A DNA stretch of 64,000 nucleotides from Ciborinia camelliae. Taxonomy: Eukaryota > Ascomycota > Leotiomycetes > Helotiales > Sclerotiniaceae. The notes under the pieces were generated by a model. That model was not told the DNA's origin, searched no databases, and was given only the letters and a program-made list of their open reading frames with translations. Made by a program: the position numbers and the translations under genes. Positions 14,501 through 25,935 of the stretch are shown in pieces. Where the stretch lies: NCBI GenBank assembly GCA_025890175.1, contig JANPYM010000005.1, forward strand, positions 2,698,768 to 2,762,767, given 5' to 3'. Within the stretch, counting starts at the first letter, position 1, and every line of letters begins with the position of its first letter.

Positions 14501-16598
14501 CTGTTCGGTATAATGCTTGTTGTGTAGCCGAATGAGGAATAGTGATGGATGCAGATAATCCGCCTTGATTAGTTGCGACGGCCGGAATGACACCCAAGAT
14601 TTGATCATTATCACTCAAGGCCTGCTTAAGCGTCTTTAAGACCACAAGACCCGCACCATCAGAGCGACAATAACCGTCGGCAAGCTTGTCAAATGGCTTG
14701 CACTGACCAGTGGGGCTCAAGAAACCTGCTTTGCCCAAATCAAGGAAGTTGTTAATCCCGGTTATGATATTGATACCGCCAGCTAGAGCCATGTTGCACT
14801 CTCCAGACTGGATTGCTTTGCACGCACGATTGATAGCTACCAATGAGGATGAACATGCTGTGTCAATTACCTCTGATGGCCCGCACCATCCGTAATAATG
14901 ACTCAGTCTGCCGCAAAGAAATGCTCGAATGGTGCCGGTGGAAGTGTATGCAGTTGGACTATGCGCATTGGTATTATCTAAGTATTCCACGAAGCTTGCC
15001 CCAATGAAACAACCGACATTGTCTCCTGTAGCTTTATCTCCTATCTCGCGATTATGTGTAGATAGATATCCTGAGCTGTCTAACGCTTCGAAGGATAGCT
15101 CCAAAAGCATTCTCTGTTGAGGATCCATATTAGCCGCCTCTCTAGGGTTAATTCCAAAGAAGGAATTGTCGAATCTTTGGACGTCATCAACGAAGTTTCC
15201 ATAAAACTTTCGCTCATTTACAAAGCTGCCGCTTTGAGATGCCCGGTAACTTCCATGTAAATCAAATCTGTCTTTTAAAACTTCCTGGTGACAATCTGTA
15301 CCATTGGCAATGAGTTTCCACAATTCGTCGAGATTGTTAGCACCTGGGAGACGGCAAGAAGCTCCGACAATTGCAATCGTACCCTCTTGAAGGAATGAGG
15401 TATTCGAAAGGGAATTAATTTGGGACGATGGCGACTTGACTTTCCGAATGAGGCTATGAACTTCGGATTTGGTGGCCTGTAGACGCTTTCTATGAAATGG
15501 CAACATTGGAACGCAATCATTCAAACCAAAGACGACGAATTTATGCCCAACTTTTTTCGATGCACTCAGGTCCTCTGCGACTTCATTGAGAAGCGTAAAC
15601 CAATCGCATTTCGATGCAAGAATGGTGGTGACAATCTCTGCTGTCAATGAGCCAGAGCAAAGTCGCTCCCCAGAAATGTTTGATCTGACTGGAACCTGCA
15701 GCATGGAAGCATCCGGAAGCTTTAGACACGGTACATCATCACAGAGACGGCAAAGCTCTGCGGCGAGATCCTTGTTTTCCGGATTGTGAACTTTGCCTCT
15801 GACATCCATTTTTTGAACTTGAATCCCCTGCTCTTGTGCATAGACAAACAGTTCATCCAGTCTCTTTGCAGGGCCGACGATGCTAATAGATTTTGGATCT
15901 GTGATAGCTGACACATGTGTCTACATGTAAAGTTAACTCAATTCTCTCGTAATGAGATTTTTGGGGTTACATACTTCAGGGAAAAGGCGTGTAAGATCAT
16001 CTCCTTGGCCCTCATACTTGAGTCGAAAAGCCAGAGTTGTTGACCCTGCTCCCCTAGTGTCGTCGGCTGCTTCGCCGTATGCACCAACACCTAAGAGTAC
16101 CCGTAAGACGATAGCAGTGTTTTGCACAACCTCCATCTCATCCTGCGCACAAGCTATAGCCATCGCTGATGGCAGTCCGCCGCAATACCCTTGCAAGCCA
16201 CCAGCATCCTTAAGCAGATCTAGAAACTCGGAGTGTGAAATTCCATGAAATTCGAGATAACGCAAGTACTGTCCAATCTGAAGGATGGCCAAGAGAGGCA
16301 AGGCAACAATGCCGGACCGGGCCGCAGCGAGTTGACTAGACTCGCCGCTTGTCGCCCAGCTTTTAAGCATGCCGACCAATTCAAGACCTTGCCACATTTC
16401 CCTAACGTCTTGCCTGGCATTGGCGAAGATTTCCCAAAACATGTCTAAATCGGAGGCCGCCTGTAAAAGTATTTTACCATATTCATTTTCGCTGAGGAAA
16501 ATATAGAGACCAGTGAGATAATCCTCATCCGGGGCTCTACTTTGAGGGCAAAAGAATGCAGCAGACAGCTCATGATCAGAAACGCGATTCATGACCAT
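8562..16598 (-). CDS. Non-reducing polyketide synthase, SAT-KS-AT-PT-ACP-ACP-CMeT-TE
   Basis: Builds a C-methylated aromatic polyketide from acyl and malonyl units. Exons (minus): 16598-15975, 15920-9689, 9632-9267, 9207-9125, 9011-8562. These join in frame to 2,584 aa with introns of 54, 56, 59 and 113 bp. SAT has GYCGG (C139). KS (about 388-815) has DTACSSS (C564), EAHGTGT (H699) and GNIGH (H738). AT has GHSLGE (S1007). PT has H1337 and D1518. Two ACPs have phosphopantetheine serines in LGLDSL (S1685) and IGIDSL (S1791). CMeT has LEVGAGTGG (about 2057). The C-terminal hydrolase has HGGGH, GWSTGG (S2371), HGTRD (D2524) and a late DHIH. The FCPQSRAP start of the SAT and this domain order match the methylated-orsellinate NR-PKSs (AusA-like clade). 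The product is therefore inferred to be a mono- or dimethylated orsellinic-type acid. No reductive domain is present. All key residues seen are intact, so it is probably functional. Confidence 0.93.
15921..15974 (-). other. PKS intron 1
   Basis: GTATGT donor and ATGTAG acceptor on the minus strand, phase 0, 54 bp. Splicing joins the SAT catalytic half (ending RLFPE) to the rest of the SAT domain (THVSAITDP). Reading through would add a stop codon in the SAT. Confidence 0.85.
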
Positions 16599-17724
16599 GA
16601 TTGTTGAGTGATTATTGGGTGATTATTGAGTGATTTTCGATTGAATCTTGAAGAGGGGCGGTAATAATCTTGAAGAGGGGTGGTAATAATCTTGAAGAAC
16701 TGGAAATAGACGCTTTGAAGATGGCCTTTTAATACAGTTCCTTGTCTATCCATGACGTTTGAAACAAGGACAAACTTCATTCCTTTTCCCTTCCCCATCT
16801 TTGGAAAACGAAAACAGAAAAATAGTTTAGTCTAACAAAGTTTGCTAGGAGATGCAGGAATTTATATTACCTAATTAGGACAGAGGACCGAATGCTACAC
16901 CAGCGCCCCTCCATATATGTGTACGTGGGGGGCATCTTACATATAATGGGTGGAACGATCCCGTTATGAGAAATTCTCGATGCCAGAGCTGCGGTACCCA
17001 CGCCCAAGAGCAGCACCGATTTGACAAGAATCGCTCCGGCCATAGGAAGCAACATTTTGCCAACACAAGCATGAATATTCACATGATTGTAGAAAGTAAT
17101 AATCACCCCGGAATTTTACTCTAGACTGTCAATGTCCCAACATCCCAAATGCTCAACGGAATGATCGCGCTATAGATAATTCCACAAATTATGCTAACTG
17201 AGCATGCCGTTGGTCCTTGCATATGGGCCTTAGCCGGAAGGTAGACGTCGCCTTTCCGACCCACCTCCCGGGTCTGTGCGCTACTATCCCGGGCCGGAAC
17301 TAGCAGCCTTAAGATCCGCGACGGTTTCCTTATATTTCACCAATGCGGGAATGTGGATTTTCGGGCGCCAAAAATCGAATCCGGACGGGAAAAAGAGCGA
17401 GAAATGCGAATATTTTTACAGCACTTGACGGCATCACACGTACGACTAATGCGTGTGATTATTTCACATTCGACAACAAAAGAGATGCTTATGTGGCGGG
17501 GCACTTGTATCTTCTTATCTCCAGATGGGGTCCGAACCCCAATTGTTGGTACCGGCCGATATGATGCTTAAATGCGGCACGGTTACTGATACAGGTAGGT
17601 ATAAAATGTTGGTACTAAAGTGCGATAATTTGAGATATCTAGATACCTATCAATAGGAACTACCTAGTGTGCCACTCAGCTATTATTATTTTATCTAGAT
17701 ATCTCTTATATTTAAAAAAATGCA
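16599..17724. promoter_or_regulatory. Divergent intergenic region between the PKS and the NAD(P)-binding gene
   Basis: This 1.1-kb stretch separates two divergently transcribed starts and must hold both promoters. Near the PKS start there is a 22-bp tandem duplication (listed separately). A minus-strand open frame at 16867-17106 has a hydrophobic N-terminus but no recognisable continuation, so I do not call it a gene. No TATA box can be assigned confidently. Confidence 0.4.
16644..16698. repeat. 22-bp tandem repeat upstream of the PKS start
   Basis: Two 22-bp copies (16644-16665 and 16666-16687) differ at one base and are followed by an 11-base partial copy (16688-16698). Each full copy contains AGGGG, the core of the fungal stress response element (CCCCT on the PKS sense strand). 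The repeat lies 46-100 bp before the PKS ATG, in promoter or 5' UTR position. A regulatory role is inferred. Confidence 0.7.
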
Positions 17725-18604
17725 ATGAAGCTTATCGTTGCTGGTTCGACCGGTTTCGTGGCCACAGAACTCATCAAACAGGCTCTTACTAAGCCGGCCG
17801 TTAAATCTATCGTAGCTCTCGCCCGCCGTGAGACGCCTTTGCCGGCGTCCTTGGGGCCAGACACCAATAACACGAAATTCAAGTCTGTTGTCTGTCAAGA
17901 TTTTGAAAATTACCCAGAAAATGTGAAGCGTGAGCTTTCCGGTGCTGATGCTTGCGTTTGGTAAATCTTCCCTGTGCCCTTTTCTCATATGTATCTAAAG
18001 CACAATAAGACTCAAAGTTCATCTGCTGATTTGTTCGTCGTAGGCTTATTGCTATAACCCCATCTCAAATGAAAACAAAGACGTTAGAGGAAGCTCGAAA
18101 AATTTGTTTAGATTACACGGTGGTTGGGCTGGAAACGATTACAAAGCTTCCGCGAGATGCCACTAGCAAGCCCTTCCGGTTTCTCTATGTTAGTGGTTCC
18201 AAGAGTGAGCGGGACCAAACCAAGAGGCCTTGGCCACTTACTGATTACTTATTGATGCGTGTATGTTCCTTCTGTTTTCCTGTCCTTGTTGTCCGTATGA
18301 ATGGTAGTGCTGAGATTGCTCATAGGGCGAAGCTGAGAATCGTGTTCTGGACTTTGCGAACGCCTCAAACGGCGCTGTGGAAGCTTGTGTGGCCAAACCT
18401 GGTCTAATTGATGGGCCAGATCGTCGTCAAGGCGTGTTGGTGAAAACTGTAACTACAATTGGTCGTACCATAATTGGTATTCCCAAAGTCGATGTCAGTC
18501 AGATTGCAGCCACACTTCTGGAGCAAGCCATAAATGGAATTGAAAAGGATACGCTCTTGAATGAGGATCTCGTGACGATTGGCGATAAGGTATTGACCGG
18601 TTAG
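17725..18604 (+). CDS. NAD(P)-binding Rossmann-fold protein (atypical SDR/NmrA-like)
   Basis: Exons 17725-17960, 18044-18260 and 18326-18604 give 243 aa; introns of 83 and 65 bp splice in frame (GTAAAT...GTAG and GTATGT...ATAG). The N-terminus MKLIVAGSTGFVATEL is a beta strand followed by the GxxGxxA/G dinucleotide-binding loop of atypical short-chain dehydrogenases. CVWLIAITPSQ and RFLYVSGSKS are the usual following strands, and VAKPGLIDGPDRRQG resembles the substrate-side loop of this family. There is no classic YxxxK catalytic pair, so it may be a weak reductase or epimerase, or a redox-sensing NmrA-like protein. It starts 1.1 kb from the PKS in divergent orientation. It could be a tailoring enzyme, but proteins of this kind also occur outside clusters, so the link is only positional. 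Confidence 0.8.
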
Positions 18605-20744
18605 ATGAGAGGCTCATGCAATTCATATTATTTCGAGGTTCGCAAAATCTCATGGAGAGAAATGCCTCTCACTTAATCGGCAATGGGAATATTGGAGTAT
18701 TGATATTAATCAATATGTCAACAACCAATATGCAAGCATTTCATAACAAATGAACAACAATCATATCTGATGTATATCTAAGTATTCACTGCGAGAATGC
18801 TATAGTGGGGGAGGAATCACGATCTTAGAAAATGGCTAGTTTCGTGTCTTTTTCAGTTAATCCTTCGCAGATAGATGCAGATGCGGCTGGGACAGTCCTT
18901 AATGCTCTTTGAACTCCAACTCGTGCATCAAGTAATGAAGAAAGATGGTTAGGTACGAAGTCTTATATAGTTGGGCGCGGTAGCTGCCATATACGAACGG
19001 TAAAGGCAAAGACAATTACATGGATATAGGCAAGAAATCAATTGGTTGGACTTGACTACGTAGATTCCAAAATCCTGCCACATTTTGAGCCCAAATAGGC
19101 CGACTTGCTGGAGTCCATGGGTATATAAGCACTTCCAATACCTACTCCATGGAATTTTCTACCTCATAACAACCAATCTCCGAATATAAAACCATGCAGC
19201 AGGAGACTTTTTGTAGCTGAAAAAGTATTGTAGGGAAGGAGATGAGGGCATAGCAAGAATTGAAAGAATGATGTATGTTTCCTTCGATCAGTGATCACAT
19301 GGATGGACTAACAACGACGATTACATGCGATGGGAATATCCATATCCAACGGTAATCGGGGCAATTCGACAGTAGGTCAAACAATTGACAAATTATCAGA
19401 GTATTTGTATCACTCTGGCGGCGTCGTATACGTAGAAATTCCATTGGCCCTTTAAGTCGAGATCACTTTCGACGTTGAAATGTTTTGTCAAACGAGCAAT
19501 CCAAATAGATAACCCCTTCCCCCCTCTCTTAAGACGGACTTTCAATCAATGAGAATGGTTCAGACAATGAAGCGCTCGCTATGGTAGCTGCGATTCGGGA
19601 TTCCCTCGACATTGAATCAAGAGGAAATATATACATGCAGTTTTGAAGGAGAAGCGGAAATCGAACTCGAGATGTGATCTAGGCGGAACTCGGCAAGCAA
19701 GATCGGAGTGACATGAACATGATATACAGAGGAAGGTTCAAACAATCATCTTCCAGAAAAAAAGGGGCTCGTTTCAACACTTTCCATAATTTTCTCCCTG
19801 CATAAGTATCACAGAAAGGTTACCTCCTGGTCTTTGCCCCTCAATATCCGCCCGATGGAACCGTGTTCCCACAACTCCCACAGATATTTTTTGCGCAGTC
19901 AACTTCAGATAATGGCCACACTTTGACTAGCACATATCATCCAAAAACAACAACAGAGGAATCACAGCCTAGGGATTTCATAATTTTGATGAAGAGAAAA
20001 TGGTGCGCCAGGAAGGGACTCGGTACCTAGCAAGTAGATAATGCCAAACTACCAACAATTGATACTTGGAGTCGTCTATGAATGTGCTCAGTGAATTTGA
20101 ATGATTCATATAAGATACTCGAATTTCGGATGATATACTACAACCAGCAAAGACAAAAATACCCAAGAAAAAAGTTCCCAACAATGCACTTGCAAAAGCA
20201 AACAAACCAGCTTATTTACACCTAGCAGCAATGAGCCTTGAATAACAATACCCAGCAATTTACCATCGAAAAGTAAAAAGGGAGGGAGATTCACTAGAAT
20301 TAACTTTCCCCTTCCCTTCCTTTCCATTCACTCTCTTGCATCCCTAGTTTCATTTTCCAAACTTTTGTTGCACGTCTGATGAATAAATTTTATTGTCTCA
20401 TGAATCTAAACCAAATCGAGTAATAATGAGTTCATTTTCCTCTATATTTTTGCATTGATGAGGGAGATATGAGATGATTTTTCAGATGGATGTGGGAATT
20501 CTTCATGATGGAAATGGAAATGGAAGTGGAAGTGGGTGAAGAGAAGAAAAGAGGTCACCGTATTTTTATCAGATCACATGTCAACGTTCCATCTGCCAAT
20601 TGATCGCGTCGCGTCTCTCGACCATTTTCAAATCTCGCAGGTGAATCCTTAATTTCTCATTTCTCATTCATTCCAGACACTGCACAATATAAGTACACCA
20701 CTCAATCAATTCCCCCCTTCACTCAAATCTCCACAATCATAATC
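18605..20744. other. Intergenic region without a recognised gene
   Basis: About 2.1 kb between the SDR-like gene and CENP-X. Open frames are short and show no domain. I see no tRNA, no clear repeat and no transposon remnant. The last 100 bases before 20745 are pyrimidine-rich, as fungal core promoters often are. Confidence 0.5.
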
Positions 20745-21557
20745 ATGCCCCCCAAACCCTTTAATCCACCCGGTCCCTCCAAACCCCGCGGACGCCCCAA
20801 AGGTTCCACCTCGAAACCAAAATCCACCACCAAACCTCCAGCTGCAAAGAAACCCCGGGTCTCCAAAACCCCCACCCCACAACCCGAAGATGAAGATGAA
20901 GACCAAGACGAAGACGAAGATGAAGAAATGAACCAAGGTGAAGAAAGCGACGATCCCTTCGCATCACAACCCGTTCCTTCCCCCAAAGCCTCGACATCCA
21001 AATCCGCATCCAAATCCAAGCCCCCAAACCACAACAACGGAGATCCCGAATCCTCCTCCTCCTCAGTAGAACTGCTCACCTCACCTCCCCCTCCCCCTCC
21101 CCCCAGGCGCCCCCAAACGCAACTCTCCGGCCGCCTCAGAATCCGAATCCGAAGACGACACGCGCACGAAGATCCCGGACGATCTCCTGACGAAAATCAT
21201 GCACGAACTGTTTGCCGAACCCAATTCGCGCATCTCGAAAGAGGCCAATAAAGCCGTGGGCAAATATCTGGATACGTTTGTGCGGGAGGCGGTGGCGAGA
21301 GTGAGGTATGCGGAGGGGAGGGGGGGGAGGGGTGGTGGTTTTTGGGAGGTGAGTTTCTTTTCTTTTTTCTNNNNNNNNNNGAGGTGAGTTTCTTTTCTTT
21401 TTTCTTGTGTGGATGGGTGGGATGTGGGGGGGGATGGAAGGGAAGGGAAGAAGTAAGAAATTAATGAATGGATTTGTGTGCTGACTTTTTATATTTCGTG
21501 GGTATGTAGGTGGAAGATTTAGAGAAGATGGCGCCGCAACTGCTGTTAGATTTTTGA
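20745..21557 (+). CDS. CENP-X / Mhf2 histone-fold protein (frame problem and small gap)
   Basis: The C-terminal domain is unmistakable: IPDDLLTKIMHELF, then SRISKEANKAVGKYLDTFVR, then after an intron VEDLEKMAPQLLLDF and stop, which is the CENP-X/MHF2 ending. With CENP-S/Mhf1 this small histone-fold protein forms a DNA-binding complex acting at kinetochores and with FANCM-type helicases. The N-terminus (20745 on) is basic, then Glu/Asp- and Ser-rich and disordered. It is in a different frame from the domain. Either one C too many sits in the C-run near 21083-21104 (216-aa protein), or an intron 20938-21106 with a weak GTGAAG donor is removed (160 aa). The acidic-serine style continues through the supposed intron, which favours an indel. 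The last intron (21349-21509, GTGAGT...GTAG) contains the 10-N gap. Confidence 0.8.
21346..21405. other. 10-N assembly gap with duplicated flanks
   Basis: The 25 bp before the N run (21346-21370) are repeated exactly after it (21381-21405). This is what happens when two overlapping contig ends are scaffolded without being merged. The true sequence probably has one copy and no gap. It falls at the donor of the last CENP-X intron, so coding sequence is not affected. Confidence 0.85.
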
Positions 21558-22255
21558 GGGCCAACATATAGGAGGAGTTAAATTCAGGGGACAAAGCCCA
21601 ATCCAGTCCTCCAAATCTCTGCTATTACTTCCCCTGTCAAAGAAGTGCATATATTAGGGGAAAGGAGTATTCGGCGTTTTGGGAAGATATACGATGAGTT
21701 GGTGAACTGTTGCTTTGGGCATTGGGTTATGACTATATATGCCTATTTAATACTTGCACACGACAAATTATGGATAAACTCGCGGGTTATCTAATCTATC
21801 TTCGAAACGAATATTGGCCCAAGAGTGCAACTATTCTACCAAGAGTAAACCGATTTGGTTCTTGGTGGCAATGAGGATGTGTTTGCTCTCAAGACTGATC
21901 ATATATTTTCACGACAGGATCGATTCCTAAAACATTTTTTATATGCGAGGCTTCATTTATTCTATCTCATCGTGATATCATTCATTCAACACATCTTCAT
22001 GCTATCACTCCCGCGTATTAAAATGTAGACTAAAAAAACTCTCCATACGCCATCATCGCGTCCCGTCGACAGGATCGCGGTATAATGCATATATATAGGT
22101 ATGCATGATGATGATTTTACATTAGCGAAACAATGATCAATTTCCCTCCTTCCAAACCTATCTCCAATCCAGTTCAATCTCTTCTTCTTTCCTTCCATCC
22201 TTCCTTTCCCCACCATTAACTCATCCCCCCAAAACCAATCCCCGACCTCGCATAT
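21558..22255. other. Convergent intergenic region
   Basis: About 700 bp between the stops of CENP-X (+) and the cupredoxin gene (-). It should carry both 3' UTRs. No gene or repeat of note is seen. Confidence 0.5.
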
Positions 22256-23137
22256 CTACAACAAAACCCAAACACCAGCGCCCAGCACCCCCACATATCC
22301 CACGGCATTCAGCATTTTGAAAGTCGATGCTGCATTCGCAGTCGCGCTCGCTAGTGCGGGGGAAGATGATGCCGATCCGGATCCGGATGCGGATGATTCT
22401 CCATTGCTGCTCGATGTTGTTCCCGAGGAGGTCGAGGTCGAGGGCGTGAGTGTGGTTGATGGGCTTGAGGATGAAGTTGAGGATGAACCTGAGGAGGAGG
22501 ACGAGCCTGAAGTAGAGGTGGAAGCGGTGGAAGCGGTGCCATTGAGTGTGGGATAGAGGTTTGCCGGGGCTTTGGCTGCTATGGAGGCAAAGGTAGCAAG
22601 GGAGCGGGTGGCATTTGCTTTTGTACTGGAAGAAATTAACATGGGGATCTTGGGACGGAAAAGAAAACTTACTTCTCGTTAACAACCAAAACCATTCCCT
22701 TCTGACAATGCTTGGCCTGACTACAGTAGAACCACATGGGTGTGGCTACTTTCACCGGCATGCTAAATACGGGAGCCATGCTACTGTTCCCAGGGACGAC
22801 ACTCATGAATCCACTAAAGACTCCTGTGGTATTGGTGCTTTGATCAATGGGTACACAGGGTGCATCGAAGGTGGATTGGGTAACGGTGTGGTTTCCGCCT
22901 GCGAATTGGAATTGGATTACATCGCCTACATTTGCGGTGACGCTGTCGGGGAAGTATTTCGTGGTTCCGTTGCTGGAACCGACGCGTACTACGTGCGTTG
23001 TTGTTGATGTGCTTGTGGCGGCTGGAAGGAGATTGTTAGTTATTCGAGTTGAAGTGAGGTTATGGAAGGATGGATGGCTTACCAAGGACATTGCCGATAC
23101 TCAAGACGGAAAGGAATAGAGTCTGTGTAAAATGCAT
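22256..23137 (-). CDS. Secreted, GPI-anchored cupredoxin (serine-rich)
   Basis: Exons (minus) 23137-23083, 23021-22673 and 22625-22256 give 257 aa; introns of 61 and 47 bp splice in frame. Exon 1 encodes a signal peptide (MHFTQTLFLSVLSIGNVLA). Residues about 26-135 form a plastocyanin-like fold with copper ligands visible: H63 in GGNHTV, then C118, H123 and M128 in the FYCSQAKHCQKGM block. A second cysteine pair (C74, C124) could form the stabilising disulfide. A long Ser/Thr tract follows (likely O-glycosylated), then a hydrophobic tail ending GVLGAGVWVLL with no charged residue after it, typical of a GPI signal. Such fungal proteins sit at the plasma membrane or wall and are linked to copper handling or wall redox chemistry; the substrate is unknown. 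Confidence 0.9.
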
Positions 23138-24907
23138 TTTGATAGAATATCTTATGAATTTCGAAAACGACTGTGTAGGGTTTTAAATTTTAAAGTTAAA
23201 ATAGAAAAGTGACGACGGGCGCTTGAGAATGAAAGGTGGATGTATATCGTACTCGCCGACAAACAATTAAATAATATGTATATATTTTCAAATAATAGTG
23301 ATAGAGAAAGAAGAATGAAGAGACAAGAAAACAGTAGACAAAGTAAAAAGCCAAGAGATGAATGTCAAAAGTAAGAACCCACATCGAGGAGGATAGAAGC
23401 CATAATTAAACAAAAAAAGAGATGGAATGATCTTCAAGATGCTTGTCATGATTGTTCCAGCTTTGGTGACACTCATTAACACAGCTTCTCCATCCAAGAA
23501 TACCTACTCGAGGTCATGTTAAGGGTTGGGGTTGTAACAAAAACGACTTTGTGGTGTTTGGGGAAGGGGGTCTAAAACCCCAGGGGTTAGGTCTTTTGGT
23601 GACGGGAAGATAAAATAAGGATGATGATTGAGATACGATGACAGGAGTGGAGTCTTGGCATGTAGCTCTTTCTAGATTTGAGATGCGATGGCGTCGTGTA
23701 TCATATTCGGATGACATGATTGAAGGTTAGGTAAATAGATTGAGATGTTGAGATGATTGGGGTAACATATGTAAGGCATTGTGTGCGTAAATAGTATCGA
23801 GGTCTTCATTTTTGGCCTCTTGCATAGCAGATGTCATCATTGCGAAACTTCGCATACATAACAGGGGGGTTTGGACCAAATAGAAGGTATATCTTCATCA
23901 ATGGACCGCAACCTTACTGTCTCTCCAACAAAGGATGAGTTCGTCTCATTCTTGATGAGCATACTGCACTCATGATAAATTTCAAAAGAATTTGTCAATC
24001 GCTTCATCCTTTCACAATCCAAAATCCGTGTCTCTCTCGGCTTCAATCATGTCCGCCCATAGCATTCATTGTAAGTAAGCGAGTATCATGAAGCACGGAG
24101 AAGTATCAACTCCGACAATCTTAAAACGTCCCAGGTTTCAATAACATGGGAGAATATAAAACTGTACATTCAAATCGTCTGATTATACGTTATTTTAAGG
24201 TTTCGAACGAACGAACGAGAAATGGAGAGATGAGATGAATGTTGTTGAGATGGTGAAGATGATGAATCTTTTGGTTGAACTTGGGATGGAAATTGATATG
24301 GTGAGGATCGAAGGATTCGTTTGCTTATATGTCACGGGGTTTTGTGGGTACAAGTATACTTCGGGAATAGGATCAGCGAAGGACATATCAAACATACATT
24401 GTTGATTTTTCTACTTTTTGTAGACAACATTTCTAAAGAAGCTCAACAAACCCTAGAAGTTTTGCGCAGACAACTTTCAATGATTATAGCATAGCCCATT
24501 TTCGAGTGTCAGATAATCAAGGGCAAGGCAAATTCATCAACTTGTACGACCATTTGTGCAGGCGACTCTAACAATAATCTTTTATCACAGAATGGGTGAG
24601 AATCTTGGTGGCTGATCGATCTGAACTAATGTGCAAGTGTTCATGGCCATGTAATATGCGAGTCGCTCCATCTGGTTGCAAGAAAAGTTATTGCAGCACC
24701 AAATACATCTGGCCTCCAATGAGAAGAAGTTTCTCTCTGCAAGGGTAATACTGTAGGGGTAGGTGCCACCATCGCGAGGCTGAATGATCGATCCATGATT
24801 GAACTTCAAACCTTCCATGGTATGGATTGAACAAAATTCTACACACTCATATACGTATCGAACGAATTGAAGGGGAAATCTTAAACCTTCATAAAGCAAT
24901 ATCCACG
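23138..24907. other. Intergenic region without a recognised gene
   Basis: About 1.8 kb between the divergent cupredoxin and TLC-domain genes. It must contain both promoters. Open frames are below 105 codons with no domain. A short 'aacgaacgaacga' run lies near 24207. Nothing else stands out. Confidence 0.5.
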
Positions 24908-25935
24908 ATGCGGGATCTATTTTTCCCTCCCCCAGACTTCGTCGTGGTGCAAGCTAAAGGCTTCGTCGATCTTTTAAACTTGCAGAGCTTGCCTTTTCAC
25001 CTACATGAAATAATCATTGCATTTTGTTTCTACACCATCATTGATACCTATGGTTCAAATTTTGTCTCATCTCGACTCTTTCCAAATATATATCCATCGC
25101 TTCCTCGACGAAGCAAGATCGGCTGGAACATTCATTTTGTCTCATTCGTTCAATCCACTTTGATATCGATCTTAGCTTTGTGGATCCTTTGGAAAGATGA
25201 AGAAAGATGGGAAATGGACTGGGTGGGAAGAATATGGGGATATACCGGAGCTGGAGGTCTTGTCCAAGCCTTTGCCATGGGATATTTCTTATGGGATCTA
25301 ATGGCCAGCATTATTCACCTAGATGTTCTTGGCTGGAGCTCTTTGATACATGCAATTTGTGCGCTTGTTGTGGTTAGCATTGGTTTTGTGAGCTCTTCAT
25401 TCATTACGACCCTATCCAAACATCCGTCAAATATCGCCACACGCGAGGTATCATGCTAATGCGGAAGCACTAGAGGCCATTCGCGAACTATTACGGTCTA
25501 AACTTCGTACTCTACGAACTTTCTACTCCATTCCTCAACATCCACTGGTTCTTCGATAAACTCCACATGACGGGTTCCAAAGCACAGCTGTACAACGGCA
25601 TCATTCTTCTATTTACTTTCTTCTCATGTCGCCTCGTATGGGGTGTGTACCAATCTGCAAGACTTTACCAAGATATATGGAACGTTTTTCACGCTCCCAG
25701 CGCAACATTGTCTGTCCCGGATATCGGAACCCCCGGAAATCCTAAGTGGGAAATTTTTAGGTTCTCCGGAGAATCCAAGGAGCTGGCATTGCCAATATGG
25801 TTAGCTTGGGGCTATTTGGGAACGAATACCATATTGATTTTTTTGAACTTCTATTGGTTCAAGCTAATGATGGCGGCGGTGTTGAAAAGGTTTTCAACAA
25901 AGGAAAAGGCCAAACGAGCAGATAAGACCGAGTAG
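24908..25935 (+). CDS. TLC-domain multipass membrane protein (TMEM56/CLN8-like)
   Basis: Exons 24908-25387 and 25474-25935 give 313 aa; the 86-bp intron (GTGAGC...CTAG) joins SIGF to RPFANYYGLNFVLYELS in frame. Several hydrophobic segments alternate with short loops. The sequence order (histidine-containing LPFHLHEIIIAF start, YFLWDLMASIIHLD in the middle, then the RPFxNYYG block, LSTPFLNIHWFFDK and a final lysine-rich tail) follows the TRAM-LAG1-CLN8 superfamily, specifically the small TMEM56-like branch. It is predicted to lie in the ER with a role in lipid handling; a ceramide synthase activity is not supported because no Lag motif is present. An upstream in-frame ATG at 24827 exists, but MRDLFFPPPD at 24908 looks like the real start. 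Confidence 0.88.

Noticed and set aside
16867..17106. Hydrophobic 79-codon minus-strand ORF in the PKS promoter region
   Set aside because: A weak resemblance to the start of membrane methyltransferases was considered, but there is no following exon with a matching domain.
17343..17571. Two overlapping plus-strand ORFs upstream of the SDR-like gene
   Set aside because: Each has about 72 codons, they are in different frames over the same bases and neither shows a domain.
22317..22556. Acidic ORF on the plus strand inside the cupredoxin gene
   Set aside because: It is the antisense shadow of the Ser/Thr-rich tract of the cupredoxin.
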